Made by a program: the position numbers and the translations under genes. A model generated the notes under the pieces. That model saw only the letters and a list, made by a program, of their open reading frames with translations. It was not told the DNA's origin and ran no database searches. From Guillardia theta CCMP2712 (lineage: Eukaryota > Cryptophyceae > Pyrenomonadales > Geminigeraceae), in contig NW_005434554.1 in NCBI RefSeq assembly GCF_000315625.1, forward strand, positions 11,139 to 60,212: a DNA stretch of 49,074 bases. The letters are read 5' to 3'. Shown piece after piece: positions 11,249 through 23,135 of the stretch (position 1 is its first letter; every line of letters starts with the position of its first letter).

Positions 11249-13568
11249 ATGGCGGTCAAACTGGCAGTGAGGGATGGGAAAGAAGGGAAGGACAAAGTGG
11301 GTGCAATCATGGATGGGAGGGGGTGCGAGGAGGAGGAGGAAGGAGCATCGGGAGGCGGAAGCTTCTACAGCCTTGCATGGGCTCTCTCTCACAGGTTGGC
11401 TCAGCGGTTCTGGGAGCGACGGTGGAGGGGAAGGAGCTACGGGGAGGCGACGAGAGTTCTGATCCTCATGTCGGAGACAGGAGGAGGACACAAGGCTTCG
11501 GCATGGAGCATCGCTGAAGCCCTGGAGGCGCAGGCTGACCATCCTCTCCAGATCTCCATCGTTGACATGTTTGTACGTCACACCAACTTTCCCTTCAACC
11601 GCCTCCCCAAGATGTACTCTTACCTCTCCAACAAGCCTCGCATGTGGGAAGCCGTGTACAAGACAACGAAGATGACGGCAGGAACGATACTGGGATGTCA
11701 GGAGGCGCTCTCCCTCGCATGGATCGACCACTTTCATCGCTGCGTGGAGGAGGAGGACCCCGACCTCATCATCTCCGTCCATCCCCTGGTGCAGGACGGG
11801 GTGGCGAGGGTGGTACGGAGGATCAGGAGCTGGAGGAACGGGAGAGACATCGCGTTTGTGACGGTGGTCACTGACCTCGTGGACATCCATCCTTTCTGGT
11901 TCCACCCGGCAGTCGATCGCTGCTTCGTCCCCACCGAGGGCGCGAGGGAGGTCGGAGGGAAGTGCGGCATCGCGTCCTCCAGGCTAGCTGTGTGCGGGCT
12001 GCCCGTGCGGAAAGGGTTCCTCGACATCCTCGGGAGGAGGAGGGAGGAGGTGCGGGCGGGTCTCGCGCTGGAGGACTTGCAGACTGTGCTGGTGCTGGGG
12101 GGAGGGGACGGGGTCGGCGACCTGGGGACGTTGGCGCGAGCAGTAGGAGGAAGCATGCGCGGGTCAATGAGGCGGCAGCTGATCATCGTCTGCGGAAGTG
12201 AGAAGAGAGGGAGAGGAGGAAAGAAGGGGGAGGAGGGAGGAGGGAGGAGGAGGAGGAGGATCTGACTGTCAGTTCGCAGAGAACACTAGAGTCTTCGAGG
12301 AGCTGCAGGAGGAGAAGTGGCCAAGAGAGATTCGCGTGTTTGTGCTGGGATACGTTACGAACATGTTCGAATGGATGTTCTCCTCCGATGTAGTTGTAAC
12401 CAAGGTCAGATTCCTCCCCTCCTCCTCCTCCTCACTCCTTCTCCTTCTCCTACTCCTTCTCCTTCTTCCTGCTCCCTCCTTCCTCTCGCTTCCTTCCGCT
12501 TCCTCCCTCATACTCCTGAGCTACCATGCTCTTCGCTGTGTTCTCCTCTTCTCCTCACTCACTCTGTCAGGCTGGTCCGGGAACCATCGCGGAAGCATGC
12601 ATCTGCGGCTTGCCCATCATGATCTCCGGCTTCCTACCTGGACAGGTAGAACCGAAGAGGAAGAGGAATTGGAGGAGGGAGGAGAAGAGGGGGGGAGGGG
12701 GGGGGGGAGGGGAAGGAGGGGAAGGAGGGAAAGGAGGGGAAGGAGGGAAAGGAGAGACTGAAATGATTGCAGGAGGAGGGAAATGTAGATTACATCGAAT
12801 CAAGGTGCCTTTCTTTCCTCCTTGTCTTCCTGCCTCCATCCTATAGCACTTTGACCATCTTTCCTCGCTCCTCTCTCCTCCACCCCCGTCCTCCTCCTCC
12901 TCCTCCTCCTCCTCCTCCTCATGTTCTGACTCTGCTTGCATCCTCGCATTCTGCAGGAACATCGGGGAATATCATCCTGACGTCTCAAACCTTGCGGAGA
13001 GGCTCAAGGTATCTTGTCGTTTTTCTCCTCCCCAGCTTCTCCCGCCCCCCTTTCCTCCCCTCGCCCTCGTCCCTTCTCACTCCTTCCCTCCTCGTCCCTT
13101 CTCACTCCTTCCCTCCTCGTCCCTTCTCACTCCTTCCCTCCTCGTCCCTTCTCACTCCTTCCCTCCTCGTCCCTTCTCACTCCTTCCCTCCTCGTCCCTT
13201 CTCACTCCTTCCCTCCTCGTCCCTTCTCACTCCTTCCCTCCTCGTCCCTTCTCACTCCTTCCCTCCTCGTCCCTTCTCACTCCTTCCCTCCTCGTCCCTT
13301 CTCACTCCTTCCCTCCTCGTCCTCACCTGCTTGACGGAGCTCTTGTAGGCTTGGCTAGCTGACTCCTCGCTGCTCGAGCGAATGTCGAGAAACGCGCGAG
13401 CAGCGAGTTACCCGCGAGCGAGTTTGGAGATAGCAGGGTGAGAGGAGGAGGAGGAGGAGGAGGAGGAGGAGGAGGAGGAGGAGGAGGAGGAATGACGAAC
13501 GTGAATGCAGGGAGATCTTGGAGATTGTGCAGGGAAGAAGGGAAGCACAGAAGAACATCGAGAGATGA
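11249..13568 (+). CDS. Monogalactosyldiacylglycerol synthase (GT28)
   Basis: Transfers galactose from UDP-galactose to diacylglycerol to make MGDG, the main plastid membrane lipid; acts at plastid envelopes. Exons 11249-12197, 12280-12404, 12571-12645, 12773-12804, 12957-13008, 13349-13437 and 13511-13568 join to 459 residues with no frame error. Signatures: SETGGGHKASA (N-terminal lipid-side loop), HPLVQDG, FVTVVTDL, CGLPVRKGF, LGGGDGVG, then the UDP-sugar site AGPGTIAEA, GFLPGQEEGNVDY, and MSRNAR near the C terminus. The first Met taken gives a Lys/Glu-rich N terminus with no signal or transit peptide; a hydrophobic Ala/Leu reading near 11019-11100 could be an upstream targeting exon, which I could not join. 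Exon 4 is only 32 nt. Intron 5 contains a 25-bp minisatellite. Confidence 0.93.
13060..13325. repeat. 25-bp pyrimidine minisatellite in MGDG synthase intron 5
   Basis: About ten copies of TCGTCCCTTCTCACTCCTTC plus five bases. It lies wholly between the donor after 13008 and the acceptor before 13349. Copies are nearly identical, so array length is likely variable between strains. Confidence 0.93.
13441..13492. repeat. GGA microsatellite in MGDG synthase intron 6
   Basis: Uninterrupted GGA triplets between exons 6 and 7 of the MGDG synthase gene. Many introns in this window carry similar GGA/TCC tracts. Confidence 0.8.
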
Positions 13569-13788
13569 TGGGGCAAGACAGCGAGACGGGAAAGCTTGAG
13601 CGAGAGCTTGAAGGGGTCAGAGAGCTTCATCTACAAGGGGGAATGTGAGAGTGAGAGTAAGAGTGAATGCTGTCACGTTTGGCTAAACTGTGACAAGACA
13701 AGTAAAACAAAACAACATGTAACTTGAACAAGTCATCGAACAGATCATATCAACAAGTTATCACACTACATCTTCTCTCCTCTCCTCT

Positions 13789-15007
13789 TCACACCAGTCG
13801 ATGCTCGGGATTCATCAAAACTTGCAGGACGCTGAAATCTCCGATGATATCAATGACTCTCTTCGCCTTCTCCGTCCTGCTCGCTTGTTGGGACTGACAA
13901 CCTGCCTTGTGTATAAATCTCCTCTTCCTTCCCTCCTCCTCCTTGCTGCCCCTCGCCTCGCCCTCCTCCTCATCCTCCCTCCATGTCTTACTCGTCTCGA
14001 CCATCCTGATCAGAACACGCTCGTCCGCCCGCCCGTGAGAGTTCTGCGAGGAGGAGAAGTGAAAGAGCAGGAGCAGGCGAACCAGTCTGACCAGACCTGC
14101 GGCCAGCGCGTGAGGAGGAGCCGCAGCCGCAGCCGCAAGAAGGGGGGATGAGGAGCAAGAGGAAAAAGAGGCGAAAAGGAGACGAAGGAGAAGGAGAACA
14201 AGGAGGAGAAGCAGGAGGAGCAGGAGGGCTGACATCGGATCAAGCTGCTGGTCTTCATGCTCGCTGTGCTGGAGTAGGAGGCAGCTGCACTTTCTTCGCG
14301 TTTGAGAACAGACAGAAAGATGGACTGAAGCTGAGGAGAGAACAAGTGAGAGATTGCGTCAGAGACTTAAGCTTGCATCTTCCCGCTCACCTGATTCTTG
14401 GTAAAGACGATCATGGAGGAGGAGGTAGCGGTTGTTGTTGTTGTTGTCGTGGTGGTGGTGGTGGTGGTGGTGGTGGTGGGATTCTCACAGAGGTTTTCTT
14501 CCAGCAGGAGGTTGACCAAGTCTTGGAATGTCCAGTAGCGATGAACCTTCTTCTCCTTCTCCTTCTCCTCCTCCTCCTTCATCCTCATCGCCATCACCTT
14601 CAACGTCAAGAAAGTCTTCCTGTAAGCGATCGGAAGCGAACGCAGCGCTCGGCACCTCAGCCTTTTGCATCATCGTGAGTGACTAACTAGAAGAGAGGAG
14701 GAGGAGGAGGAGGAGGAGGAGGAGGAGGAGGAGGAGGAGGAGGAGGAGGAGGAGGAGGAGGAGGNNNNNNNNNNNNNNNNNNNNNNNNNNNNNNNNNNNN
14801 NNNNNNNNNNNNNNNNNNNNNNNNNNNNNNNNNNNNNNNNNNNNNNNNNNNNNNNNNNNNNNNNAGGTGGTGGAGGAGGAGGAGGATGAGAGGTACGTTA
14901 TGAGATGCTCGATCCCCCCCTCCTCGTCCAGCACTTTGGCGTTGTTCTCGTGGTTCTCGATGAGGTCTGAGATGAGGGAGATGAGAGCATGGAGAAACCT
15001 CCCCGTA

Positions 15008-15049
<42 letters not shown>

Positions 15050-17407
15050 TCCTCCTCCTCCTCCTCCTCCTCCTCGCGCATCATCTTACACAGTCTCCTG
15101 GTCATCCCGCTGGAGTGGAAGAAATCCTTCATGCGTGTAGCTAGCAAGACGTTCTGCTCCTCCTCCCGCTGATCTGATGGCTCTCCATGCTGATATCCAT
15201 CCCCATCCTCGTCGTATCCTCCCCTCTCATCGCCCTTCCCGTCTCTCTCCTCCCCTTCCTGCTCGCCATGACCATAGGGCAGGAGCTGCTCCCTAATGGA
15301 AATGGTGGAATTCTTCCCGAACCTCAACATGTCGAGGAGGAGAGTGAGTGACATCTCAACTGAAACTCTGTCAGCCCTCATCCTCCTGCTTGTCCAAGTC
15401 TTGCTGAGACTTTCACACTCCTCCTCCTCGTCGTCGTCGTCGTTTCCTTCCCCCTCATGCTCCTCCTCTCGCTTCCTGCCTCCTTCCCCTCCTTCCATCG
15501 TCTTGTTTCTCTCCTTCCTCAGGCGTTTTCGTTCTCTGCTGAAGCTCCAGACATGCACAATCTCCTGCTGGAGGATTAGAGGAGAGGAGAGGAGAGGAGA
15601 GGAGAGGAGAGGAGAGGAGAGGAGAGGAGAGGAGAGGAGAGGAGAGGAGAGGAGAGGAGAGGAGAGGAGAGGTCGCTTACAGCAAGACGAAGATAGCCTT
15701 CTTCCGAAGCGAGGACGAAGAAACCATCTGAGAGCTGTGAGAAGGAGGAGGAAAGAATGAGAGAGGAGAGGAAAAGAGAACAAGACAAGGGCAGAGGAGG
15801 AGGGCAGAAACAAAACTACAAACCATCAAAAACTCGCAAGAGGGTTACGAGGGCTGAGAGGGCCCATCCTTGTTGTGACAGCAGACATTCTTGCAAACTT
15901 CGAAGCCTCTGGCCGAGCAAGTCAGGCGCTGAAGCAGAGAGGAAGAAGGAGATACGGGAGAGCAAAACTACATTCATCTCGTCTCGAGCTTCTCGTCTCA
16001 ATGTCCCATCACAATCAAGTGAACAAACAACTCATGGTCCTCAGCATACACCGCACTGGATGACAACACAGACCCGCACAGCTCGGCACCTGCTTCAACC
16101 TTGCGATCTCGGTCAGGGCTCGCTCCTTACGAACAAACGTAAGATCCCTCGCGTCAGCCTTCACTGATGTTGTCAACGACTTGACAAGCTCTGTATTCTT
16201 TTCCATTGACTTCTCCACCTGACCGTCGAGACCTCTCAGGAAGCTCCTGACCTCCTCCCTTCTCACCTCCAGCACAGCCGATGCCAGCACGCTCTCATAC
16301 GAGGCTGCTGAGAGGCAGTAGCTGATCGCGAACGTGTGGAAGGAAAAATCCCTGAGGTCACCGAGGGTGAAGAACTTGTTGTCGAGTTTGCAGAGGACGC
16401 TGATCATCTCACAACATCTTCCGCACAAGACTGCAGAGCAAACTTCATCCATCATGTCGCAGGAACCGACTCTCAGCACACCTGAGTCGGCAACAAACAG
16501 GTTGTGTTCTAATGTGCTCATTACTGCTGAGAGGACATCTCGATTGATCTGAAAGCTCTTTCCTACCTTGGGGTACGCGCGGTAGGAGTGGATGATGCAA
16601 GTCAGAGCGCTTTCTCTGCCACTGCGATCAGCCGCCTTCCTTCCCGTCATCATGTCCACTGACCGCACGTCGTACATGCTCTTCTCCACCGACCTGTCTT
16701 GTAGCTGTTGCCTCGTGTAGAAGATCTTGGCGCTGGTCGACAAGAGTCAAGGAAGGACAGCAGCACGAGGACTCACTTGAGGTAGATCTGTAGCAAGAGC
16801 TTCACCCCGCTGAAGTCATGTACCGCCCTGGCAGCGTTCACTTGTGCACTGCCATAGCTCCTGTCGCCCACCGCTCCTCGACATGCTGTGGGCTCAGGAC
16901 CCAACAACCCTTGCAGCTCCTTGACCTGCGGAGAAGTCAGATGGGTAACCATGGCTGCTAGCTCGCCATCTCGAAGGTCTCCATGGCCGAAACCATGGCA
17001 GGCGAGTTAGGATCGAACTCAACGATGTTGTCGAGGAGATTCTCAATAAAATCTGAGGGAAGCAGGAGCGATGTGAGCGAGGAAGAAAAAGAGAAAAAGG
17101 AGCAGGAGAAGAACGTGAGAGTGGTCGAGGATGAGGATGAGATGAAGAATTGAAGGAAGTGGGGGTGAAGGGACGGAGCAAGGAACGGAGCAAGGGACGG
17201 AGCGAGAGAGAAGAAGTCTATATTACATGTGGAGGTCAACCCCGGAGACCTGTCAAGAGGGGAGACGATGGAGGAGGAGACATGAGGAGAGGTTCGGTGC
17301 GGACTGGACATGTTCGTCCATGTCTGCTCGAGGTTCCTCGTCGTGCCCATCCTCTTTTGCTCCTCTGCCGCCCGCAGCTTCATCAGCAGCTCTCCCGCCC
17401 CCACCAT
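13789..17407 (-). CDS. Large helical, armadillo/HEAT-like protein A (unrecognised)
   Basis: Not recognised. Many exons on the - strand add up to a long alpha-helical protein. Clearest pieces: likely start 17407 (MVGAGELLMKLRAAEEQ), a segment near 17055-16967 (FIENLLDNIVEFDP), exon 16925-16777 ending in HDFSGVKLLLQIYL, the 643-nt exon 16732-16090, a segment near 15950-15850 (LGQRLRSLQECLLSQQG), a segment near 15400-15290 (SLTLLLDMLRFGKNS), one at 15170-14890 with KDFFHSSGMTRRLC, a Glu run, twelve Gln and FLHALISLISDLIENHE, one near 14540 (WTFQDLVNLLLEENL), and the last exon 13876-13789. The helices look like armadillo-type solenoid repeats; an RIH-like domain is a weaker alternative. The assembly gap 14765-14864 falls inside the gene. 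Exon joins are incomplete. Confidence 0.5.
14697..14864. other. GGA tract running into a 100-N assembly gap
   Basis: About 68 bp of GGA repeat at 14697-14764, then exactly 100 N at 14765-14864, the usual placeholder for a gap of unknown length. Sequence resumes in GGT/GGA repeats. True length here is unknown. Confidence 0.98.
15009..15075. repeat. CTG and CTC triplet runs (polyGln/polyGlu on the - strand)
   Basis: About twelve CTG triplets followed by about nine CTC triplets. On the - strand they fall in frame with armadillo-like gene A and read as Glu then Gln runs, just before the helix DTGRFLHALISLI. Confidence 0.8.
15578..15672. repeat. Pentanucleotide GGAGA array
   Basis: About 18 copies of AGGAG/GGAGA, in a probable intron of armadillo-like gene A. 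A shorter array of the same unit lies at 10076-10108 in an ankyrin-gene intron. Confidence 0.9.
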
Positions 17408-17497
17408 TGCGCTCTCAACTCCCGCCCGATTGTTGGGATGGAGGTGGGTCCTCTAAGAGTTCAAGAGGGGGGTGGGGTCATTTGATTCGAGTTTGAC

Positions 17498-17562
17498 ATG
17501 CCGAAAATTCTAGGAAGGGAAATGCACTTGGACGGAGGGGGGGGAGGAGGAGGAGGAGGAGT

Positions 17563-17649
<87 letters not shown>

Positions 17650-18997
17650 GAGAGCAGGAGGGGGAGCAGAGCTATACAAGTTCCATCTTAATCATGCGAG
17701 GATGAACTTCGGCAAAGAGGAAGCGACCAGTGGAAGCATAGCAATGGAGAGAAGCTCGCGTGACGAGGAGCTTGCGATCCTCTCGCCGTCCTCAGGATGG
17801 AGCACGACCATCAGCTCCTCGCACATGCAGGATGTCGGAGTACCGACACCGAGGAATGTCGGGGTGGCGACACCAAGGGATGCGAACACATCCTCCAAGG
17901 AGCACAGGACCGGGTTGATAGAGGGAGGTAGCGGTGCAGGAGCACAGTTAACACTGGCGGTGAAGGCATGGAGCAGGGACAAGCATGAAGGCTTGACGTG
18001 ATCTTGTTGTTCTCCTGCTGCCCTTGTGCTCAAAGAGATGGCAGGACCACAATCGGCGCATTGAATCAAATCGTCCGTTGCATCAAACTGAACGACGGGG
18101 TTGAAGGACAGAACATGAAGGCGGTAGAAGAGATGCTGGGAGACCAGGAGGTCCTCAACGCAATGTCGGAGATGTTCAGGGGCCCTTCAGGTCTACAAGA
18201 CAAGGTCTGACTCATGGCTTCTCCTCTCTACCTGACGCGACCCCTCAGATCCTGGAAGTTTGCTACAACATTGCAAACACTCGAGTAAGCATTGCAAACA
18301 GCTTCCAAGAGTCTTGAGTCACTTTGACCTCCTGCTGCAGGCCCTTCGTTTCAAGATCCTCCACAGTGGAATCCTGCAAGGGTTGGCTGCTGTCCTGCTC
18401 AAAGACGGTCAACCGACGACCAACGTACAGGCGCATCTTGCTGCAGTGATCCTAGAGAGTCTGGTGAGTTGCTTCTCCAGCTGAAGTTCAGCTCTGACGT
18501 CAGGTCAGTCGCACTCCAACGACGAGGGGAAGGAAGTGATCTGCTGCTCCCGAGGGCTCCTGCGAGGCCTCGTCAAGAGTCTCAAGGTGTCGACGAGGGG
18601 TCAGACGAATGTGATGAAAAATGTCGCGTGATGAAGATGATGGTCATGCAGGCTCAACCTTGCATCCTGTCGGCGATGTCAAACTTGACAAGAAGTCCGA
18701 AGCAGGTGAACGCGTTGAGATGTGCGGGAGAGCTTCGGTGCTGATGGTTTGCGGGAGGCATGGAGGATCGCGTATAGCAAGGAGTTTGATGGAGCTATTG
18801 CTGAATGTCTCAAGTACCCCAAAGACCCGCACTCCCTACAACTTTGCCTCCTCCTCGTTCGCAATCTTTGTAAGATCTCAGCAGCGAGGAAGGGGTTTGA
18901 CAAGTATTGGAATGAGACCAAGGAAGCGATCTTGCAAAGATGCAAAGAGAGCAACGTCAACGAATTACGGTCGTTGTTGATGTTCCCTTTCAAGTGA
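17498..18997 (+). CDS. Armadillo-repeat-like protein B
   Basis: Unrecognised specific function; helical repeats of armadillo type suggest a protein-binding scaffold. Exons 17498-17997, 18036-18204, 18249-18284, 18341-18463, 18509-18622, 18652 to about 18705, and about 18730-18997. The first exon encodes a low-complexity N terminus: a Gly run and an Ala-Gly tract from (GAGCAG)n, then a Ser-rich region with twin VGVPTPRN/VGVATPRD motifs. The repeats follow: VLNAMSEMF, ILEVCYNIANT, ILQGLAAVLLKDG, HLAAVILESL, CILSAMSNLTRS, LQLCLLLVRNLCKISAAR, ending MFPFK. The last join (18705-18735) needs either a very short intron or one frame shift. It starts about 90 bp from gene A in divergent orientation. 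Confidence 0.65.
17561..17650. repeat. GAGCAG hexamer array coding Ala-Gly
   Basis: About 14 copies of AGGAGC inside the first exon of armadillo-like gene B, in frame as alternating Gly-Ala. Antisense reads Pro-Ala. Confidence 0.85.
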
Positions 18998-19154
18998 GAG
19001 AGTGACCCGTTGGACAGGGAGTCTTACCTTCAGATGAAGGATTGTCTTGTAAAAGGTGACGATCGATTGTCCTCCTCGAGCTCGAACTCGGAAGATACAA
19101 GTTTTGGAGTCAGTGAAATTGATCAGAGTGAGAGGAAATCAGGTGATTGAAGGC

Positions 19155-19282
19155 GGAGAAATATTCATGTGTTGGGTTGTGAGAGTGTGAGCTGATTTTT
19201 TCTATTTCAACGACGATGGAAATATTCATGTGTTGGGTTGTGATAGTGTGAGCTGATTTGTAATATTTCAACGACGATGTTG
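19155..19282. repeat. Two-copy tandem duplication, about 63 bp
   Basis: The unit starting GAAATATTCATGTGTTGGGT and ending CAACGACGAT occurs twice in a row with a few differences. It lies between armadillo-like genes B and C and has no coding sign. Confidence 0.85.
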
Positions 19283-19397
19283 TCATACGCACGTCAATGT
19301 CGAATGTCGAATGTCGATATGACGATGTGATAATGTTGTTTCATGTCTTGAGCTTCACGCAGACAAACTCTCAAGCAAGTATGTTGACGAGGACAAG

Positions 19398-21843
19398 ATG
19401 GAAATGAGCGAGAGCGAGCAAAGCCTGGAGGACGAGGGAAAGTCGGACGAGGCTGAAGCCAGCGATACTGCCCATGATGAAGATGAGATGGTAGATGAAG
19501 GGGAAACATTGGAAAAGGAGGAGGAGGAGAAGGAGGAGAGGGAGAAGGAGAAGGAGGGGATGACAGAGACGATTGAGATTGAGAAGTTTAAGAATGGACA
19601 CGAGTTGGATCAGAAGGAAGTCAACAATGACATGGAGGATCAACGGGAGGAGATGCAAGAAGAGAGGGACAAGGAGAGCGTGCTTCAGAACATGGTGGCG
19701 GAGCAGCACGCAGTGAAGGAGGCGAAGGACAGGTACGAGGGCGTTTTCATCCCCAAGCTGGATATCTCGCGGGCAGGAAGCAGCACGAGCTTGAATCTTT
19801 CTGCTCGCCGTCTCCCTTCAGTCCCTCGTTCTTGCGACAGCCCTCGGGTAGTTGAGTTCTCCACCAACCCCATCAGAGAGCGGAGGACGATCGGCCTGCC
19901 TGCCATGGAGGAGAAGAGGGAAGGGAATAGGAGGGCGACAAGGATCGAGAACCACCAGACGCAGTCTCCTCCTCCTCCTCCTGGCCCTCGTGAAGGATCC
20001 TATTTCAAGCAATCATCCATCGCGTCTCCTCCCTTGCACACGCCCAGGCTGCTAGCCATCCCCATCTCTCTTGATAGTCCGCGATGTGACTTGAACTCGT
20101 CAGACCCGCGGCAGAGGAGTAGGCGAGGGGAAAGCGGAGGGCGGAAAGAAGCAAGTCCGAGGTCAAGCGACGACCCCATGGTGGTGGAGGGAACATTGCT
20201 GGAGGAAGAGGAAGAGGAAGAGGAAGAGGAAGAGGAAGAGGAGTGGAAGAACGCAGAAACAGCACACGGACGAGAGCAAAAAGAACAACTCGCAGACGAC
20301 GAGAAAGGTGGCAACCGACATTCAAGACAGGAGGAGGATGAGCAGCAGCAGCAGCAGCCGGAGGTCGGAGGAGCAATCAGCATGAGCGAGTCTCTCGTGC
20401 TGGAGTCAGAGCTAAAAGATTCTTGCGATCCTCTCAGCCTCTCTTTGGACTCAACCAGGGCGAGTGAGACGAACAGGGAGGAGGATGCTTCTTCATCGCA
20501 ACAGCTCCTCGTCATCAGGCATCCCATGCCCTCCCTCGCGCATGGTGGCCAGCCGACAGCAGGGGAGGGGAGGAGGAGGAGGAGCACACCGCAGGTCATA
20601 TCTCCTGTCAAGACCTTCCTCAGCCCCAGGGCGGACAAGGGTAGATCCCTCGTCCTCGAGGTTGGGAGGGACGCGCGTCAGAGCGAGCAGGAGCAGGACG
20701 CTGATCCTGATCCTCTCGTCCGCTCGTCCTCTCGCCACCTCGACTGGGCTGCTTGCCAGCTGCAGGCGAGACTTCGGATGGCGATCCAACGGTCCTGCGC
20801 ATTCTCACCGCGGTCGAGTCGAGGCTACGACTACACAAGCTCCGAAGCTACTGAGAGGTGAAGGACATGTTGTACTACTGCATGTTCGACGTCTTCCCGT
20901 CCTCCTCCTCCTCTCTGCCTTCCTTTGCCAACCCTGTGTTTCTCTTCCTTCCATGTTGCTGCGATTCCTCCTCCCCCTCCTCCCTCTCCTCTCACTTCCT
21001 GCCATGTCCCTGGATCCTCGTCTCGCTCACTTGCGCAGCAGAAAGAAACGACGAGACGTGCCTGTAGTCCTGTGGTCGGGCAGGAAACCTTCCTCCCCAT
21101 CCCCCTCTTCCCCCAGTCCTTCTGCTCGCTTCCCTCCTGCCCCCCTCCCCCTCAGCCACCAGAGCGTTCAGGAGCAGCCCGGGGCGACGAGACATGACCG
21201 GGAGGAGAAGGAGGAGGAGGAGAGGAGGAGGAGGAGGAGGAGGAGGAGGTTGAGCCGGGAGGGTGAGCGCAGCACGAGTAACGTCTGAGCATGGAGCAGG
21301 TGGTTCGTGTGCGAAGGGTTCAGCTGCTACAGGGTTACGTGCGGAGTTCTGGAGCAGAGGACGCAAGACAAGTCAGGACTCGTGCTGTACCTCACAGACG
21401 TGTGATGTTGATGATGCAGGTGCTGCTAGCAGCTTCTATCATCAACCGGAGCCTTCGGAACTGCATCGCAAGGTCAACCAGACCCCTTTCTCCTCCTCCT
21501 CCTCCTGTTCCTCCTCCTTCACCACCACACCTCCACCTCCACCTCCACCTCCACCTCCACCTCCACCTCCTCCACCACCACCACCTCCTCCTCCTCCTGT
21601 TGTCTCTCCATGAGCTGCTCTACCAGGAAGGAGCTGCGGCTTCTCCAGACCTGCCGGGTCGTCCTGCAGTCGGAGGAGAGCTGTCTACTCCGCATAGCTG
21701 AAGAGAGCGTGAGGGATTCAGCGGTACCAGCCTGCCCAACTCACTCGTCGACCCCATGCAGGAATCAGAGGCTGAGCGAATTTCATGCAGAGCGATCGAG
21801 CAGTTTGGTCGGTTCATCCTCCGCCACTGCCTCCAGCATTCAT

Positions 21844-21874
<31 letters not shown>

Positions 21875-22620
21875 TCCTCCCCCTCCCCCTCCTGCTGAAC
21901 CAGCCTCCCTCCTAATCCCCCCTCCAACTCTCCATCGCATCTCAGCTCCTCTCCTCCTCTCCTCACTCACCCATGATCTGACACCTAAACTCCAGCTGGA
22001 CTCTACCAGGACATGTCCTGGAGCAGCACGACCCGGTCGTTCGCGCCGCACGTGAAGCTGCCGACCTCCGCCCTCCTCCTCTCCTCCGTCTCTCGCATCC
22101 TCACTAGCGCCGTCCGCTGGATCAAGGACGAGCAGGCTGGGAGGGCAGCGGAGGCATCCCAGCAGGTGAGATCGACTTCACTCGCTCCTCTCTTCCTCAC
22201 CCTCCTGCAGCTTCTCTCTGACTTCCTGCGAACCTGTCCGCGCCATCGAGGTCTGGTGCAGGAAATATTCGTGAAGGAGCCGGATCTTCTGAAGGTTCCG
22301 TTGCCTCCTCTTTCCGTCCACCACCACCACCACTACCACCACCTCCTCCTCCTCCTCCTCATTCTCCCCTTCCCTCCCATCCCTCGCCTCCTCCTCCGCC
22401 TGCCTTGATGTGCTGGTTCAGGTCCTCATGTCTCGCTTGCTAAGGGGGAGGCGAGAGCAGAAGCATCTAACGGCTGAGCTGATCGCGAGCATGGCGATCG
22501 GGTCCAAGGTTGACGGTAGAGGAGGAAGAGGTGGCTGACTTGGCTGGTAGTCTTGACCTGACGCAGGCGTTCACCTGCTCCACTCCCTTCATCGCTGTCG
22601 GGCGAGGTTGGACGAGTTGA
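19398..22620 (+). CDS. Acidic, disordered N terminus with helical-repeat C terminus (protein C)
   Basis: Unrecognised. A 1.46-kb first exon (19398-20857) encodes a very acidic, Glu/Ser/Arg-rich, probably disordered region with Glu and Gln runs and Pro patches. Its frame is open upstream of this Met to an acceptor (CACGCAG before about 19364), so an earlier exon is possible. Small downstream exons then encode helices: VLLAASIINRSLRN (near 21421), KELRLLQTCRVVLQ (near 21630), AIEQFGRFILRHC (near 21800), SALLLSSVSRILTSAVRW (22060-22165), LLSDFLRTCPRHRGLVQEIF (22210-22295), VLMSRLLRGRREQ (22423-22510), and a last exon ending at the stop 22620. The helices resemble those of genes A and B. Introns contain long CCT/CCA runs. 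Exon joins are partial. Confidence 0.5.
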
Positions 22621-22631
22621 TAAGTGCGAGT

Positions 22632-22742
22632 GAATGAAGTATAAGATCTGATCGACACATGCTGAATGAAGTATAAGATCTGATCGACACATGCTGAATG
22701 AAGTATAAGATGTGATGGACACATGCTGAATGAAGTATACGA
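22632..22742. repeat. 32-bp tandem repeat, about 3.5 copies
   Basis: Unit GAATGAAGTATAAGATCTGA followed by TCGACACATGCT, copies slightly diverged. It sits just 3' of gene C and is followed by a G-run segment (GGGGGGGTTGGGGGTAGGGG, 22749-22768). Confidence 0.92.
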
Positions 22743-23135
22743 CTTATAGGGGGGGTTGGGGGTAGGGGTGGTTGAGACTCACAGAAGTCAAGCGACAAGA
22801 TTTTGATGGCGGCGGTGCGGAGGGAAGAGGATGGGGGAAGAGGAGGAGGAGGAGAAGGAGGAGGAGACTGAAGTTGAAGATTCAGAAAGAAGTAGACGAG
22901 GAGCAGGAGTTGTGCGTTCAAGCTTCAGTCTCCTGTTACTACTTCTAGCCAACTCCTAGGCAGAACAGATCGTGCTTGTGATATCGTGTACAGTCACAAG
23001 TCGATATTGTAAGAGTTGCAATCGAGGGAGCAAAAGACGTTTGGATCATAGCAAGCCAGAAGGCATTTGAAATCCGGAGAGAGCGATTGGAGTTGATACA
23101 ATCAGGCTTGTCATAAAGCGCCTGCCTCAAGAAGG
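22743..23135. other. Intergenic, promoter side of membrane protein gene
   Basis: Holds a G-run segment near 22749-22768, a GGA patch near 22840-22866 and ordinary sequence up to the start codon at 23136. No gene or clear motif seen. Confidence 0.5.

Noticed and set aside
13014-13334. Frame encoding repeated PSHSFPPRPFSLLP
   Set aside because: Lies within MGDG synthase intron 5 and is the 25-bp minisatellite translated.
21263-21613. Frame with Pro runs
   Set aside because: CCA/CCT repeats in introns of gene C; the real helical exons lie in other short segments.
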